From: Mixophyes australis
Taxonomy: Eukaryota; Chordata; Amphibia; Anura; Limnodynastidae
Reading direction: 5' to 3'
DNA length: 64,000 bases
NCBI GenBank assembly: GCA_036250195.1
Contig: JAVHZZ010000006.1
Coordinates: 74,569,869-74,633,868, forward strand
This document shows positions 10,658-22,060 of the stretch, one piece after another (within the stretch, counting starts at the first letter, position 1; every line of letters begins with the position of its first letter). Both the position numbers and the translations under genes were made by a program. The notes under the pieces are model-generated. The model saw only the letters and a program-made list of their open reading frames with translations, did no database searches and was not told the DNA's origin.

Positions 10658-11631
10658 GCCGAACAGGAGCTGACAAGCGGAATATCTGGGCTTCCAACCG
10701 AGTGTCTGACCTTTTCCAATGAGTTAGAACCGCCACTTGAAGAGGTCGAGAATGAAAACAGCTCTATTGCACCGCCTCGAAACAAGATACCATGTGGCCC
10801 AGTAATTTCATACATTGAAGCACTGATACCTTCTTGAGAATATTTCCTCACCTGGGTCTGCAAGTGATAATTTTTTCTTGAGGTAAAAACACCCGCTGAC
10901 ACCTGGTGTTGAACCTGAGTCCTAGAAATAAAATGTTTTGCGAGGGAGTGAGACTAGACTTTTGATGTTTAGAATCCAGTCATGGTCCTGTAACATCTCT
11001 GCTGTCAAACGCAGGTGTTCTCGAAGGAGAACCTCTGAATCTGCCTTTATCAGCAGGTCGTCTAAGTAGGGAATAAGCTTTACTCCTCTCAGGTGTAAGA
11101 CTGCCCTCATTACCGCCATTATTTTGGTAAAGACTCTCAGTGACGTGACTAAACCTAAAGGGCCCTGCACTGAAAGTGATCTTGGGCTACCACAACCCTG
11201 AGGAGCTTGTGGTGACCCATCCAAATCGGGACATGTAGGTACGCCTCCTTGATGTCTAGGGATGCAAAAAAAAATCGTCATTTTCCATAGAGTTTATGTC
11301 AGAATGGATGGATTCCGTCCGAAAACTTGGTATCTTCAAATGTGTATTCAAATCTCTGTTTTTTGTATCAGGAAAGGTGTGAATAATATCGCAATACCTT
11401 TTCCTTTTCCGGAACTGGCATAAACACACCTGAAGCCACCAGATCCCTGACGGCTCCTAGGAGAGCTACTCTCCAGACCTTGTCTCTGGGAAGAGGTGTT
11501 GACATGAATCTCCTGGGACCCGGTCCTTCCAGATCCAAAATGTATCCCTGTGAAATCACCCCTTTTACCCAGGTGTCTGTGGTTGAGCAAAGCCACTGAT
11601 CAAGAAAATTCAACAAGCGAGCTCCCACCAC
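10658..11631 (-). pseudogene. DIRS reverse transcriptase, broken
   Basis: The N-terminal part (minus frame starting at 11,631) reads VGARLLNFLDQWL and PVPEKEK, as in the start of DIRS RTs. The core (11,281-10,922) contains LGLVTSLRVFTKIMAVM and then IPYLDDLLIKA, with the catalytic LDD box. Further on, SIPKVSRLWWL-type sequence is lost to stops. At least two frame changes separate the parts. The enzyme would copy element RNA into circular DNA. The 3' part of the domain continues on the far side of the insertion, at 9,904. Confidence 0.85.
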
Positions 11632-11639
11632 TACAGACC

Positions 11640-12544
11640 CTGGAGGGGGGGCGGTAGCGAGTCATGCTAAGGGCTTCACTGCAGGTTTGTCGTGGGATGG
11701 CATCCCGGCCAAACCTGTTTGCCTCTCTGGCTACCTCCAACTCAAGGAGCGGAAAACTGACCTCGTTCAGGTATCCTCTTGGCTCTTCCCAACTGCCAAA
11801 AGGACCAAAATCGCCTCCCTTTCTGTTTGGAAGCAACCACTGGAAGAAAAAAACTCTTCTCTCTCATGGCCTGAGAAATAAACTTCTTTAGCGGCTGACC
11901 AAACCATGAGAGACCATCGAAAGGAACAGTTTTCAGAGCTCTCTTGGATTCGGTGTCCGCCTCCCAAGATCTCAGCCAAAGTGTAAGTCTGGCTGCAATG
12001 GCCAAGGAAGACGTATGAGACAGCCCCTTTCCAGCATCTATAACCAATTCTCCCAAAAATTTGGCCGCCTCCTTTACATGGTCTGCCATGGAAAACAGGT
12101 CATCTCTGGGAAGCCCTGTCTGGATAGCTTAAGAGCGGAAGCCCATTTTTCATTTGCCTTAATTACCCAGGCTGCTGCCATAAAAGAGTGCAGTGAGGCT
12201 TCTGATGCCAAATAGATGGATTTGAGGAGGCCTTCGCACCTTTTATCAGTGGAGTCTTTGAATGAAGCAGCACTGGCCACTGGGAGAACAGTATTTTTAG
12301 TTAGGTGTGCAATGGGTGCATCTACGCAAGCATGATTCTCCCAAGATCCAATTTCCACTTCAGGAAAGTGGTAAATAAACTGGTAACGCCTGCGAATGAG
12401 GAATTTAGCATCAGGTCTATTCCTGGCATCTCTCCATATTTCTAACAATTGGGGAGATGGGGGAAAGAATACAGCTCTTTTCTTGAACCTCTTAAACATA
12501 GAAGTCTGGGCCACCTCTTGGTCAGAATAAACAATATTAAGCAC
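11640..12544 (-). pseudogene. DIRS Gag-like protein, broken
   Basis: Two overlapping minus frames (12,544-12,074 and 12,089-11,742) cover most of a Gag-like protein. Motifs include EVAQTSMFKRFKKRAVFF, then ARLTLWLRSW and KTVPFDGLSWFGQPL. The LWLRSW...VPFDG pattern is also known from the C-terminal region of vertebrate LAP2-alpha, which is thought to descend from a DIRS Gag. I place this ORF in that family on motif similarity. The protein would package element RNA. The frame changes between the two parts, and the true 5' end is obscured by later insertions. Confidence 0.75.
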
Positions 12545-12619
12545 CTGCCTTACCGATGGATCAGGTCCTCAATACCTTGTCTGCCAGAGTAATCTAGTAA
12601 TCCTCCTCCCAGCCCCGTG

Positions 12620-12991
12620 ACTCCTCACAATCCGAGTTGTCGAGCAGAACACCCTCCTTGTCCCACACCAGACTCTCAGGTTCTGTCACTTACCTCTAAG
12701 CTGCCTTTCCAAGTTGTCCCTGCGGTCCTAAGGCTCTGCTGGTTTCAGATCTCTCTGCAAGATGCTGTCCAGTCTGTCTCCACTACAGAGATCCCTCCAG
12801 AATCAGAGTATGGTCGCTGCCATCTTAGTTTCGGTCACATGATTCCTCTCAGCCAATCAGGTGATAACAGCCTCCATTTCAGATTCCCTCCTAAACCAGT
12901 CCATGGGAGCTGCAATCTTGGATATAGTAACCTGATCCATCTCAGCAACTCACAGTGCTGCTTTTGCCCAGCTAACTACAGTCTCCAATCA
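12620..12991 (+). mobile_element. LTR fragment, same family as 60,185-60,960
   Basis: The stretch CAGACTCTCAGGTTCTGTCA, then CTTACCTCTAAGCTGCCTTT, AGATGCTGTCCAGTCTGTCT and CCAATCAGGGG parallels 60,190-60,430 block by block, at roughly 75-80% by eye. The copy stops at CCAATCAGGGG, exactly where the next element begins. The motif set (ACTTACC near the 5' side, AGCCAATCA repeats) resembles Ty3/Gypsy-type LTRs in frogs. It lies in the 5' part of the DIRS element. Confidence 0.6.
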
Positions 12992-13500
12992 GGGGGGTAA
13001 ATGTATCAAGGTTCGATTTTTTCAGCATTTTAAAATCGTGGCAAATCGCGAGTGATAACCCGCGTTTTTAGTCCCAAAGTTGCCAGCAGGGGCGCACGCA
13101 GGATTGCCCCCTGACCAAAAAAAAAAAAAACCACGAGAGAGAGGTGCTGCGCATGTGCCCACGCATGCGCAGCAGGTCAGTTTCGGCAGCACTGTCCTAT
13201 ACAGCAGCTGCGGCACTGCCAAAGAAGCGTCCGCGGCGGTGCTGTATACAATTCAGCACCGCCGCGGACGCTTCTTTGACAGCACCGCGGCTGCTGTATA
13301 GGACAGTGCCGATATGGTGGGCACTGAGTTAGCGCAAGGGGGGGGGGGGTTTCTGGAGACTCAGAAACCCCCCTGCGTGCACTACTGGCCAGATATATTA
13401 AACTGCAATTTTTACTCTGATCTTAAAAATCGCTGGTCATCTCTGGCGATTTGCTGCGATATCAAACACTTCCATTTTTAGCTAAATCTCCTGTGTTTCC
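12992..13500. mobile_element. MITE-like block with a GC-rich palindrome
   Basis: The block begins GGGGTAAATGTATCAAGGTT, a common beginning for frog Harbinger-type MITEs, and includes ATTTTAAAATCGTGGCAAATCGC. At its other side, AGATATATTAAACTGCAATT and AAAATCGCTGG...GGCGATTTGCTGCGATAT face it. Between them lies the palindrome at 13,184-13,311. A run of G (13,340-13,349) may have arisen by slippage. Exact ends and duplications are not clear. Confidence 0.5.
13184..13311. repeat. GC-rich palindrome with 9-nt loop
   Basis: The left arm 13,184-13,244 and right arm 13,254-13,311 are reverse complements with a few differences. The inner 24 bases (AAGAAGCGTCCGCGGCGGTG and flank) are perfect. The loop is TATACAATT. 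The arms hold many CpG sites. Confidence 0.9.
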
Positions 13501-13579
13501 TGCGTGATTAGTAAACACATCACTGTTATACTGCCCCTGCCTGTACAGCCGGAGGTCCCAGCAGCTGTCAAATGTGTAA

Positions 13580-13890
13580 AAATCATACTTGTCAACTCTC
13601 CCTGAATGTCAGGGAGATTCCTTGAAATAGGGGTGATCTCCCTCACTCCCCGAAGAGTCTGGCATTATCCCTGATGCTGAGCCAGTACAAGACGTGGTTG
13701 GCTTCGCCATATGTGGCATGATAACACAGTTCAGAAATTGTGTCCTATGTCCATGTATTGATGCCTATGGAGGTGGCAATTTTCATGGAGACCAAGATTT
13801 AATCAAGGACTGACAGGTAAGACAACATGACTTCAGTAATGGAGACAGAAATGTAAAAGACACTTCAGTCTCTAGAGATTCATTAGCTGC
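13580..13890. repeat. MITE fragment with CTCCC/GGGAG ends
   Basis: ACTTGTCAACTCTCCCTGAA followed by TGTCAGGGAGATTCC belongs to the same general family as the next feature. Only the left end is clear. The remainder (to 13,890) has no recognised content. Confidence 0.45.
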
Positions 13891-13907
13891 TTTTCTTTAA
13901 CGCATAG

Positions 13908-14148
13908 TTGCCTAATCTCCCGGAATGTCTGGGAGACTCCTGCATTTCTGGGAGACCTCCCGGGAGAGCAGATGAAGCTCCTGGTTCTCACTCCCGCAAT
14001 AGATAAGTGGTGTGGTGGGGGGTGGGACTCAACGACGCAAATATTGTGTCATATTAGCAAAATTATGTGATTCGTCAAGCCCCACCCCCGAACGCCCACC
14101 TCCCATGGGATCTCCCTGAATCCAACGAGGAAAAGTTGGCAAGTATGT
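13908..14148. mobile_element. hAT-type MITE (CCGGGAGA family)
   Basis: The left end TTGCCTAATCTCCCGGAATG, then TCTGGGAGACTCC and CTCCCGGGAGAG, is a familiar vertebrate MITE pattern. The right end TCCAACGAGGAAAAGTTGGC followed by AAGTATGTGTTA carries the inverted terminal sequence. I judge it by motif recall. Target duplication not resolved. Confidence 0.5.
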
Positions 14149-14440
14149 GTTAATGCCTACCCACAGAGAACCGGATGAGGACTGCGCAACGTGCCCCTGG
14201 TACCTGACCTCCACCACTGGGTTCTGCTCCTCGCTGCACCCACAGCTAAACAGCTGAGCGGGAAACTGACTGGCACAGACCGCTGGCAGCGCTGACATCC
14301 CCTCTGTCTGGGAGCCAGCTGCTGCAGCTACGGTCCCCAGATCATCCTCCACGCTCCCAAGGTACTATTTGTGGTGCTGGGTAAACCTTTTCCTGAGGAC
14401 CAGCATTTGTGAGGGGGGGGCGGCGACAGTAGAATGCCTT
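14149..14440 (-). other. Possible 5' leader or Gag start of the DIRS element
   Basis: The minus frame starting at 14,352 (107 codons) is open and rich in A, S and G near its start, but has no motif I can name. Its place between the right terminal repeat and Gag makes it a candidate for the DIRS leader or N-terminal Gag. It could equally be unrelated DNA carried in by the MITEs. Confidence 0.3.
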
Positions 14441-14444
14441 AGGG

Positions 14445-14630
14445 TAGTGGATCCCGATCTTTGTCAGTTGAAGGCACCCTTAGGGTCTCCATAATTTTTT
14501 CAAGGCACCCATAAGCCAAAATAATTAGCAAGTAGTCCCCCACCTTGCTTACCACTGGCCCTGGCCGAGGCACCCCTGTGATATCGACGAGGCCCCCAGG
14601 GAGCCTAGGTACACAGTTTGGGAACCACTG
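14445..14630. mobile_element. hAT (Charlie-like) MITE
   Basis: The right end ACACAGTTTGGGAACCACTG is the reverse complement of the hAT-type terminus CAGTGGTTCCCAAACTGTGT. The left end TAGTGGATCCCGATCTTTG is a diverged version. Flanks CCTTAGGG (14,437-14,444) and CCTTAAGC (14,631-14,638) agree at 6 of 8 positions, as expected of an old 8-bp target duplication. The body contains GAAGGCACCC and CAAGGCACCC. It is 186 bp and non-coding. Confidence 0.75.
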
Positions 14631-14764
14631 CCTTAAGCATTCTTCCTCACTGCAAATCGCGGTGTACACGCCGCTATCAAAAGTAAACTATTCTAATCAA
14701 AAATATTAAAATAATAAAAGCTAAACTAAAAACGTGCCCTACTCTATAGGCACTATTAAAAAAC

Positions 14765-14912
14765 TGAATATGATGGCAGGAGGGGACATAGAGGGTAGGG
14801 AGCAGGGTAGACAGATCTTTAGTGCCTTACTCCACACAGCGCCCTCTATACCCAAGGTGAACAGTGTCCCCCAACTCGTAGTGCAAGTGAAAATAGCATT
14901 CTGTTGATCACT
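14765..14912 (-). repeat. DIRS terminal inverted repeat (5' end of element)
   Basis: The reverse complement of this stretch reads GAGTTGGGGGACACTGTTCAC, then CTTGGGTATAGAGGGCGCT, CACTAAAGATCTGTCTA and CTGCCATCATATTCAGTTTT, matching 8,072-8,195. The flank TATTTTCACTTGCACTAC also matches the internal complementary region at 8,312-8,400. Confidence 0.85.
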
Positions 14913-14930
14913 ATGAGGAATACTTTGACT

Positions 14931-15317
14931 ATACTTACTGCACGCTTGGCTGACTAAACATAGAACAATGTCAGTCTAGCAATACCACTGGGCACTCAGC
15001 CCTCAAGTTATATAAATTATTTAGTTATTAGAGTTTCCACTTATTGTATTACATTTAGGACAAGTTAATGTTACACTTTTTACAGTTATAAAATACTCTT
15101 TATCTATAGTTTATTGTCATGGTTTAATTGTTATAAAACTTAATTTTTAACTTTATCTACATAATGTTTTTATGTTGTATTTCATGTGATTTGTATGTAT
15201 GAGCCTTGGAAAAAATGTATAAACAGTACTAGATTTAACAAAAAAATCTGGACACATTTGTTGCCTGCTTGATTAATTACACCTCTTCTCCCATATATGT
15301 GTGTGTGTGTGTGTATG

Positions 15318-15360
<43 letters not shown>

Positions 15361-17334
15361 TAATCTCGTGTAGTGGTTGTAATGGAATCCCAGCAATAAA
15401 TAGATTGAACACATTTCCTTCCTCATGGTATGTACTAATAAAAATAGATTGCATTCTATTCAATTTCCTTTTATTATGCCTAATATGATGTCATCACATC
15501 CCCAAGCTTTATAAGAGCAATGCACAGAAACATCAATAGTAACACATATGCTAATTTCTATGGAAACCAATTATGATTTTTTCTGCATAGAATTTACAAA
15601 GTGTTGCGCTAATGAAGCACTCATGTTCATTAGTCTTCTGTGTATGCTCTTCACACTTTTGTAGGAGTGTGCGGACATTAATATATTTTAGCTGTTTATG
15701 ACATAAGTTAACCTGTTGTTCGCCAGAGGGAAATATGGAAGCAGTACTCTCGCCTTGCAGCAGAGGTTGTAACAGCTCTTACTATACAATGAACATTCTC
15801 TTTCTCATTACTAATTCCTAATTCCCATCCATTATCATTTGTGTGAGACTGTTTCAGATAACGTAATTGAACTAAGGCCCAGTGAAGATACACAAGGCAT
15901 GCCAAGGGGTTGGCTTTTCTATTACTGGCTGTACTCCTGTATTAAAAGAAAGGGCCACTTGTTCTCAGCTGGTCCAATTGCTTTGTTTTCAAACCAGTTT
16001 ATTAGTGTAATAAGCTCTTTTGATACAATTGCCCTTTAAGCTTTTTGTATTTATTTTCCATTTCAAGTTTTCACTGTGGATTATACTGTACCAAAAGATG
16101 ACGGGGAAATATACACCACATGTTTATATGCTTTGCTGTTTTTTGGGTGGACAAAAGTAGGAGTGTGGGTTGGTTGTCTGATGGGGAGATTGGGACAGAT
16201 GAGGGTTGGCAACAGAGATCAGAGGTTCTTATACTTTATTCTAGCACAGACTAAGGTACGCACAACCTGAGATTATTCTCGCATGACCTGTCCTTAAGAA
16301 TAGTTATATTCTCAGAGATGGAACTGACACTTCCAATGCTTCATGGACCTTCTCTCTTCACATAGCAATCAGATTGCTAGGTGAAGAGAGAAATTGCTTC
16401 ATCTGGTGTCAGTGCGGTCTCCCACCTCTACAATTTTGGAATTAGCTGCATGGTTTGATATGCGCATATCTGATAATTTATCAGCTTTCAGGACTGTTTA
16501 CATGATTTCCATCACTCTTACCATGAGCGTGCTGACCTCTCTGAGTAGATGCCTTTGTAACCTAGAGATGCAGCTAGGTGTACGGGAGATTCAGAAAAAT
16601 ATGAAGACGCAAACTGTGCATAAGTTTAAAGTCCAACCTTCTACCACTTTAAAACCACCCCTTTCAATTAAATAAAGGTCTCTATTATTCTCCTAAACTT
16701 TTGCTCTGTTTAGCTTCATGGATTGCCTAAAACTAATTATGTGAGTGAGAGAAAATTGGGACTGCCTTTGTTACATGTGACAATTTTCCATGTAATGCTT
16801 TTTATTACAATGACAGAGACTCAACACAGAGACTTGAAGGCCACCAACTATAAGTTGATGCAATATTCAGAGTAGAAATGGCTGTGTGCCTCTCCACAAA
16901 GCAAGGAACATCTATAAAAATACTGTTCAACCCATTTATCTAATTTGACTAATCTCGCTCAACAAAATTAAATCTTGTTTTTGCTCTGCTTTACAAAACT
17001 AGAGACATTGGTTCACCTACTCCGTACTCAGCAAGGGAGATCCTCACTTTGTCCAACATCTGCCAAATTTTGCAAACGACACCATATTGCATTGTTAAAC
17101 CATGCATATTGGAGAAAATCAAGGCAAAAAAACACCACCAAAAAGGAATTTGTGCTGTACTATGGCTGTTTTCTTTAAAGGAGAAGATTACTTTTATTGT
17201 TGATTTTCAAAAACTACATGAAAGCCTCTGTCACTCTGCCATTAAATTACATTACATTGACTAGCATTGTTCACGCTTTTTTTGAGCATGGAACCTATGC
17301 ATACCTATGTCTGTGCCTGGATGTAAAGCGCTAG
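14931..17334. other. Mostly unassigned AT-rich DNA
   Basis: I see no gene or clear mobile element apart from the microsatellite at 15,292-15,359 and a short hairpin at 16,352-16,390 (CTCTCTTCAC...GTGAAGAGAG, 17 of 18 paired, 3-nt loop). The open frames here are short and motif-free. Confidence 0.5.
15292..15359. repeat. Compound (TG)n (TATG)n (TA)n microsatellite
   Basis: Runs of TG, then TATG, then about 19 TA units, ending in TATAC. The minus frame over it encodes an artefactual run of IY residues. Confidence 0.95.
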
Positions 17335-17462
17335 ACTTCCCATTAGCTACCTCCCATCCCCCAACATTACCACATGCGGGACAAACATTTCCCTGGGCAG
17401 TACAAAGCTCTAAAATCAGGACTGTCCCACTGGAATCCGGACAGTTTGGAGGTAAGCCGATG
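17335..17462. repeat. Diverged hAT-like MITE fragment
   Basis: Contains CTACCTCCCATCCCCCAACA, CATGCGGGACAAA, TCAGGACTGTCCCACTGGAA and CCGGACAGTTTGGAGGTAAG. The GGGACAGT/CTGTCCC and GGACAGTTTGGGAGG-like ends are typical of a short DNA transposon in frogs. Weakly supported. Confidence 0.35.
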
Positions 17463-17754
17463 TTTGGGATCCAATGTCAGCATACCAACTTTTCAGTGCA
17501 TTTAACACAATTAAAAACTCTGTTTTATGCCAGTGGGTACCCACGGGGCTGGTACTAGACTCCTTTCATTTCACTTCCCTTAGGTGGGTACTTGTAATTT
17601 CCTGTTATGCCCCTGGCTTTGGCTGCATGCCAAGTTCTGTAGTAATGAAGGTGGAAAAAAGGAGGGGTTTGTGAGGTCAACCATCTTTTCAGAGGTACTT
17701 GTTTTCTGAACTCTCCTGCACAAAAATTAGATAAAAGCCTCAGCTATAAAAGGA

Positions 17755-17985
17755 AAAGGTACAGGCTCAGTGGTTAAGTGCACACATTGTTTATCAGTGA
17801 CATTAAAAGACTTTCTGGCGATCCAGGTTGATTCCCAGTGTCAACTTTTTGTGTACTTGTATAAGTCACCATGTCAGCCTCTGTTCAAGACACCAAAAAC
17901 TGTATTGTAAGCATATTGTGATGTGGAAACAATTCCTAAATAATGATTTGTAAGGTTATTAAATAAACTTATTTTAAAGTAACAG
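17755..17985 (+). mobile_element. tRNA-derived SINE candidate
   Basis: A box-like GGCTCAGTGGTTAAGTGC (17,764-17,781) and B box-like CCAGGTTGATTCCCA (17,823-17,837) have the tRNA promoter pattern, at a spacing somewhat wider than in a tRNA. Downstream there is ACTGTATTGTAAGC and an AATAAACTTATTTTAA tail. It would be transcribed by RNA polymerase III and mobilised by a LINE. The end is approximate and duplications were not found. Confidence 0.55.
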
Positions 17986-20900
17986 TGCCTTGTTAAAAAA
18001 AGCATTGTCTTGTGCTCTTTGTCATTTTATAGACTAAGTTAATTATACTGGTGCTAATGTTTTACCCAACCCATATGTTTTCTATTTTTTCTTTTACATC
18101 AGTTACACTTAATTCATTGTTCATTTTGAAATCTTGTGATTTTCTTATTTTTCTTGTTCTCTTTCAGAAGAAGAAGTTTAAACTAACCCACTCCTGCTGA
18201 CCCTATTGGGCCAACCATTGCTGCAGGCTCAATTAATCTCTCCCTGTCCCCTCTCTCTTGTCTTCCCTAAGAAGGAGATTTTGTAGCACTAATTAATGCA
18301 ATGCACCCCGCCGGCCCTGGTCTGAGCATGTGCAGCGACAGCGTCAAAAGATTCCGGAGAAACTGGGACACGGTGCAGGGACAGCCTGTGAGGCAGAGAG
18401 GGGACAGAGGAGAAAAAGTAACTCTTTCAGTACTGGATGACATGTTCTATTGTTATAGGAAAAAAGGCATCTCAAGGAAGTGACAGGTCTCTGAAGTAAT
18501 ATTTGTTTAGGACCACTGTGTCCTGGTAACAATGGCATAGGTAAGAAGTCATTATGCAGCAATGATGTTTCTCTTAAAAGATATTTGTATTTATCTAGAT
18601 GATTGTGATTCTTCATTTGATTTTCAGATGACAAGCTGCAGAAAAAGAAAAAACAGAATTTTACATATTGTGACAATGTTTGCCAGAATACTGGAAGTTA
18701 CACATTTAAGTGTAATAAACATGTTAAGCACAATTAAACAGAAGAACTCTGGTGTGTGTTGCGTTACTTCCTCTCTCTACCTATCTCCCTGAAATTTGGA
18801 GGTGGAGAAGGATTTGTGCCGAACACCACAGTGATGGTATGAGATATTGAGAACCTTGGTCAAGGCAGAACAGAGTACCTGCAGAAGTAAGTAGACATGC
18901 AAGAGCCACCTTTAACTTGGAAAATAGTTAATTAGACCATAGCACACTTAAAAACATATGGGGATTTGTAAGCTTCTATTCCAAATTCCATCAGTATTTC
19001 ACATAAAGAAGCCCTAACAACAATAACAGCCCTAACAATTGTAATCTATTTGCCAACTCCTTAATAAACAAACTATAAAAATGACCATATCCACTTAAAT
19101 CTACATTTTCTTATGAATGGAAGAATGGTAGCTGCACCTAGATGATTCTCTTACTTTAAGAACAGGAGTGGGCTAGATCCTTGCAACAGTGTAAAGGGAG
19201 CACTAAAAAAACCAAACCAAAAAAATCTATAATAATTCTTTAATGTATTTCTATAGAAATAAGACAGGACTGGTCCTCTTCAACAAAATTATCAGCACTT
19301 CTATATTGGCTACTCCACATTCGACATTATGGCTTTATGTTAAAAGGAACAATATTCTGTTGTATATCGTAAATCATATTGTAAATATTTTATTGTTATA
19401 TCTGAATTAGTAGCATATTGAAAACTCTTCTACAAAAATTTTTATGGCCACTATTGGCAGAGATCCCCTTTGTAAGTTTTAACATGTTTTGAAAGACAAT
19501 CAATGTAGTAAGTTCACATGAACTGCTGAATTGGCTGTTGCATCTTAGAAGAGCACAAAGGAGATCCGATGAGGCAGCAAGTTTTAGACATGCTTTCTTA
19601 GGGAATTCTTAGTGTCCTTGAAGAATGATGGACGCTAGTGCAATAAAGTATTTCTACATGGTACTAAATCAGCTTCATTTAATTTTGTCATAGTATAGAT
19701 TTCAAATAAATAAAAAGCTATCCAAATGCTCAAAATACATGCAGCATACATCAGCAGCCATGGTCACAAGATATGACTCGGATATCAGATATGGCTAGAC
19801 ATATTTTACACTTCTAGAATTTTAGAATTCTATAATTTGAATTTTGGAGCACAGCTGGTAAAATCAATTTGGAGCCGACCGGGCATAGTCAATTAGAGAA
19901 ATACTGATATAATCAATTTTGAGGAATCGCTGATATAATGTATGTGTCTAAATATGGTACACTGCGTTTTAACATAATGAACACATATTTTGTTCACTTA
20001 ATATGTTTATATTTTCACAAATAATTGTTCCGAGCCGCCACATTACTCACAACGACTTGCTATATTATTCCATCCCGGCTGGTTGCTAGGTAACAGGGAC
20101 GCTTTGTTACTGGCCGCAGTCTATGTATTTTCATCCCAGCTGCTTGCCAACTTCAGTCATTTTTATAAGGTAGCGTTTTAAAGCTTAAAGGACCAGTAAG
20201 CCCCAAATTTTACATACTTTGTCATTGTTACTCGTTAGTTCCAACTCTGTTATAAAGGTAGTCCAAATGCCTGTCATTCACATTCTGCCTGCACAGACAA
20301 AAAAAGCATGTCTGCCCTGACATGTCATCCTTGCTGCAGACAGGTGAAAGAGAGTACAATTTTCATATTGAGTACAAACATTCCACATTATATATATATA
20401 TATTCCAGGTGAGGCGGCATTCAAGGATTTATTGTACTATCCATACAAGTGAAGTACCAAGGAAGGCAACAGGATAATGTACACATGTTATCTATGAGTG
20501 CAGAGCACCTGGACACTATAAAAATAAATAAGAAGGGATGTGGCGCATATGGTGAAATATTGAGGGTGGTATAGTCCCAAAAACCAGAGTGTGTGCACAT
20601 GCGTACCAGATATATACTTGAAAGCAGCTCATCAATACACAAAGTAGGGTGCTTCACCGTGTTCACTTAGATCTACCGTAGTCTTGTGTACTCATACGAA
20701 GAGAGAAAAAAAACAAATAGTGCAATACCGTTATACAGGTAGAATCATTATGACCCAGCCACCCAAGATTAGGCGTACCAGAAAAATGAAATAATGTGCT
20801 TATCTGTAAGGTATCTTTAAACAATGCCGTTTTATAAACAAGTTATATGTTTATTGCTATTTTACAATTTGTTTTCAATGTTTCCATTATACTTTTATAC

Positions 20901-21236
20901 TTCTATACCAAAATGGAAATTTCCAATAGAAAACAAAGTTTACAAAATAAACAGTAATTTGTAAACAAATAAACATAATTTATTGATCTGGTGAGATTCA
21001 GTGTGTCAATAATCAATACTCACTTTACATGATATCCTTAGGTTAGACTCTGAGTGTGACCCTTACGTTTATCAGCAAAAGTCTTTATCAGTCTTAAGAA
21101 GTGGTTTCCTAGCACCATCTTAAGTAAGCTGAAAACTCTAGACATGTCCCCAAGGGAAGTAGGTGAATCTGGAACAGGCTGGTGAATCCGCTCACAAAAT
21201 AAAGGGTACCAAGAAGTTTCCTTTTAAAAAGTGGGG
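17986..21236. other. No gene recognised; small repeat traces
   Basis: About 3.2 kb without a supported gene. At 18,130-18,175 a pyrimidine-rich tract ends in TTCTCTTTCAG, a good splice acceptor, followed by KKKFKLTHSC and a stop, too little to call an exon. At 20,186-20,215 TTAAAGGACCAGTAAGCCCC resembles a MITE end. 20,390-20,402 is a short TA run. 20,085-20,100 (GGTTGCTAGGTAACAGG) is a GC-rich piece also seen in repeats. Confidence 0.45.
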
Positions 21237-21300
21237 TTATTCGTGTGTACTACTCTGGTGTTGATTCGTTATTCGTGTGTACTACTCTGGTGTTGATTCG
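21237..21300. repeat. Exact 32-bp tandem duplication
   Basis: The 32-bp unit starting TTATTCGTGTGTACTACTCT occurs twice without a single difference (21,237-21,268 and 21,269-21,300). Confidence 0.97.
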
Positions 21301-21374
21301 TCCAGTATCTGAATCCATAATTATAAGGCTGTTACTAAACAACCATAGTGTTAAGAACAGCAGGTGCTGTTTTA

Positions 21375-22060
21375 ATTTTGGTTGCTGCAGTGTTGTTGTC
21401 AGCCTGGGTGGGATTACATGACCTCCAATAACCTGCAGCTCAATCTGACACCTCCCTGGCTGGCTACCACTGCTTTAAATACCTGTCGGTTTCACTGAGC
21501 CTTTACAAGCTATAGCGTTTACACACTTGCTTTTCCGTGCGCCTGTTCCTGAGAATATTCTGCTTGTCTTATATTCGGCTTTGACCTCTGCCTGTGACCT
21601 GACTACCCTTGATTGCTTATTGGATAGACCTTTTGCTTGTGACCTTGACTATGTATATCAGTGCATGGACCGACCCTTTGCCTGTTGTTGACTTTGTCTT
21701 TCATCTGTGAGACCACCACCCTGCCGCAGGATCGCGGTGCTTGCTATCTGCTCCATCGGACTCACCTGTGTCAGCGGTATTCGCCATCCATATTGCACCT
21801 CAGCTCCATTCTCTACTCTACACTGCCAAACTATTATATTGGTGGAGCTTGGTACTACATCCTATTGCAACTCTGTATATTCTGGTCCAGGTGCGTCCTG
21901 CGTCCTTGTTGCCATAGAGATCTCTGACCACTGCCAAGTCCTTTGTGGTGCCCACCTACCTGAGTTAAGTTATCACTACTCAAGATTAAGTCCTGGGGAC
22001 ACCCAAGTACTGACGAACATATCTGGTTCCATGGCAAGGGGATTGCAAAAAGTGAAGCTC
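21375..22060 (+). mobile_element. Gypsy-type LTR fragment
   Basis: The motif series is typical of frog Ty3/Gypsy LTRs: CTGCTTTAAATACCTGTCGG (TATA-like), TTGCTTTTCCGTGCGCCTGT, TCCTGAGAATATTC, GACCTCTGCCTGTGACCTGA, TGATTGCTTATTGG, and later TAAGTCCTGGGGACACCCAA. No polyprotein frame follows, so this is a solo or truncated LTR. Exact borders are uncertain. Confidence 0.5.

Larger units (their letters stand above)
8060..14930 (-). mobile_element. DIRS-type tyrosine-recombinase retrotransposon with nested insertions
   Basis: This is a DIRS element on the minus strand. In sense order it has an inverted terminal repeat (about 14,912-14,765), a Gag-like region (12,544-11,640), reverse transcriptase (11,630-10,920), RNase H (9,904-9,566), tyrosine recombinase (about 9,420-8,386), an internal complementary region (about 8,400-8,310) and the second terminal repeat (8,195-8,072). 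The terminal repeats are inverted relative to each other and share GGGGGACACTG(C/T)TCACCTTGG and GGTATAGAGGGCGCT. This layout is that of DIRS elements, which integrate as circles with the recombinase and make no target duplication. The copy has many frame breaks and is interrupted by the insertion at 9,910-10,642 and by an LTR fragment plus MITEs between 12,600 and 14,760. Confidence 0.88.

Noticed and set aside
14029..14352. Independent gene on the minus strand
   Set aside because: It is flanked by MITEs and the DIRS terminal repeat, has no domain, and overlaps MITE sequence at its 3' end.
15182..15488. Membrane-like peptide with IY repeats
   Set aside because: It is a translation of the (TA)n/(TG)n microsatellite.
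18169..18206. Exon after the TTCTCTTTCAG acceptor
   Set aside because: Only ten codons before a stop, with no donor, no partner exon and no known peptide.
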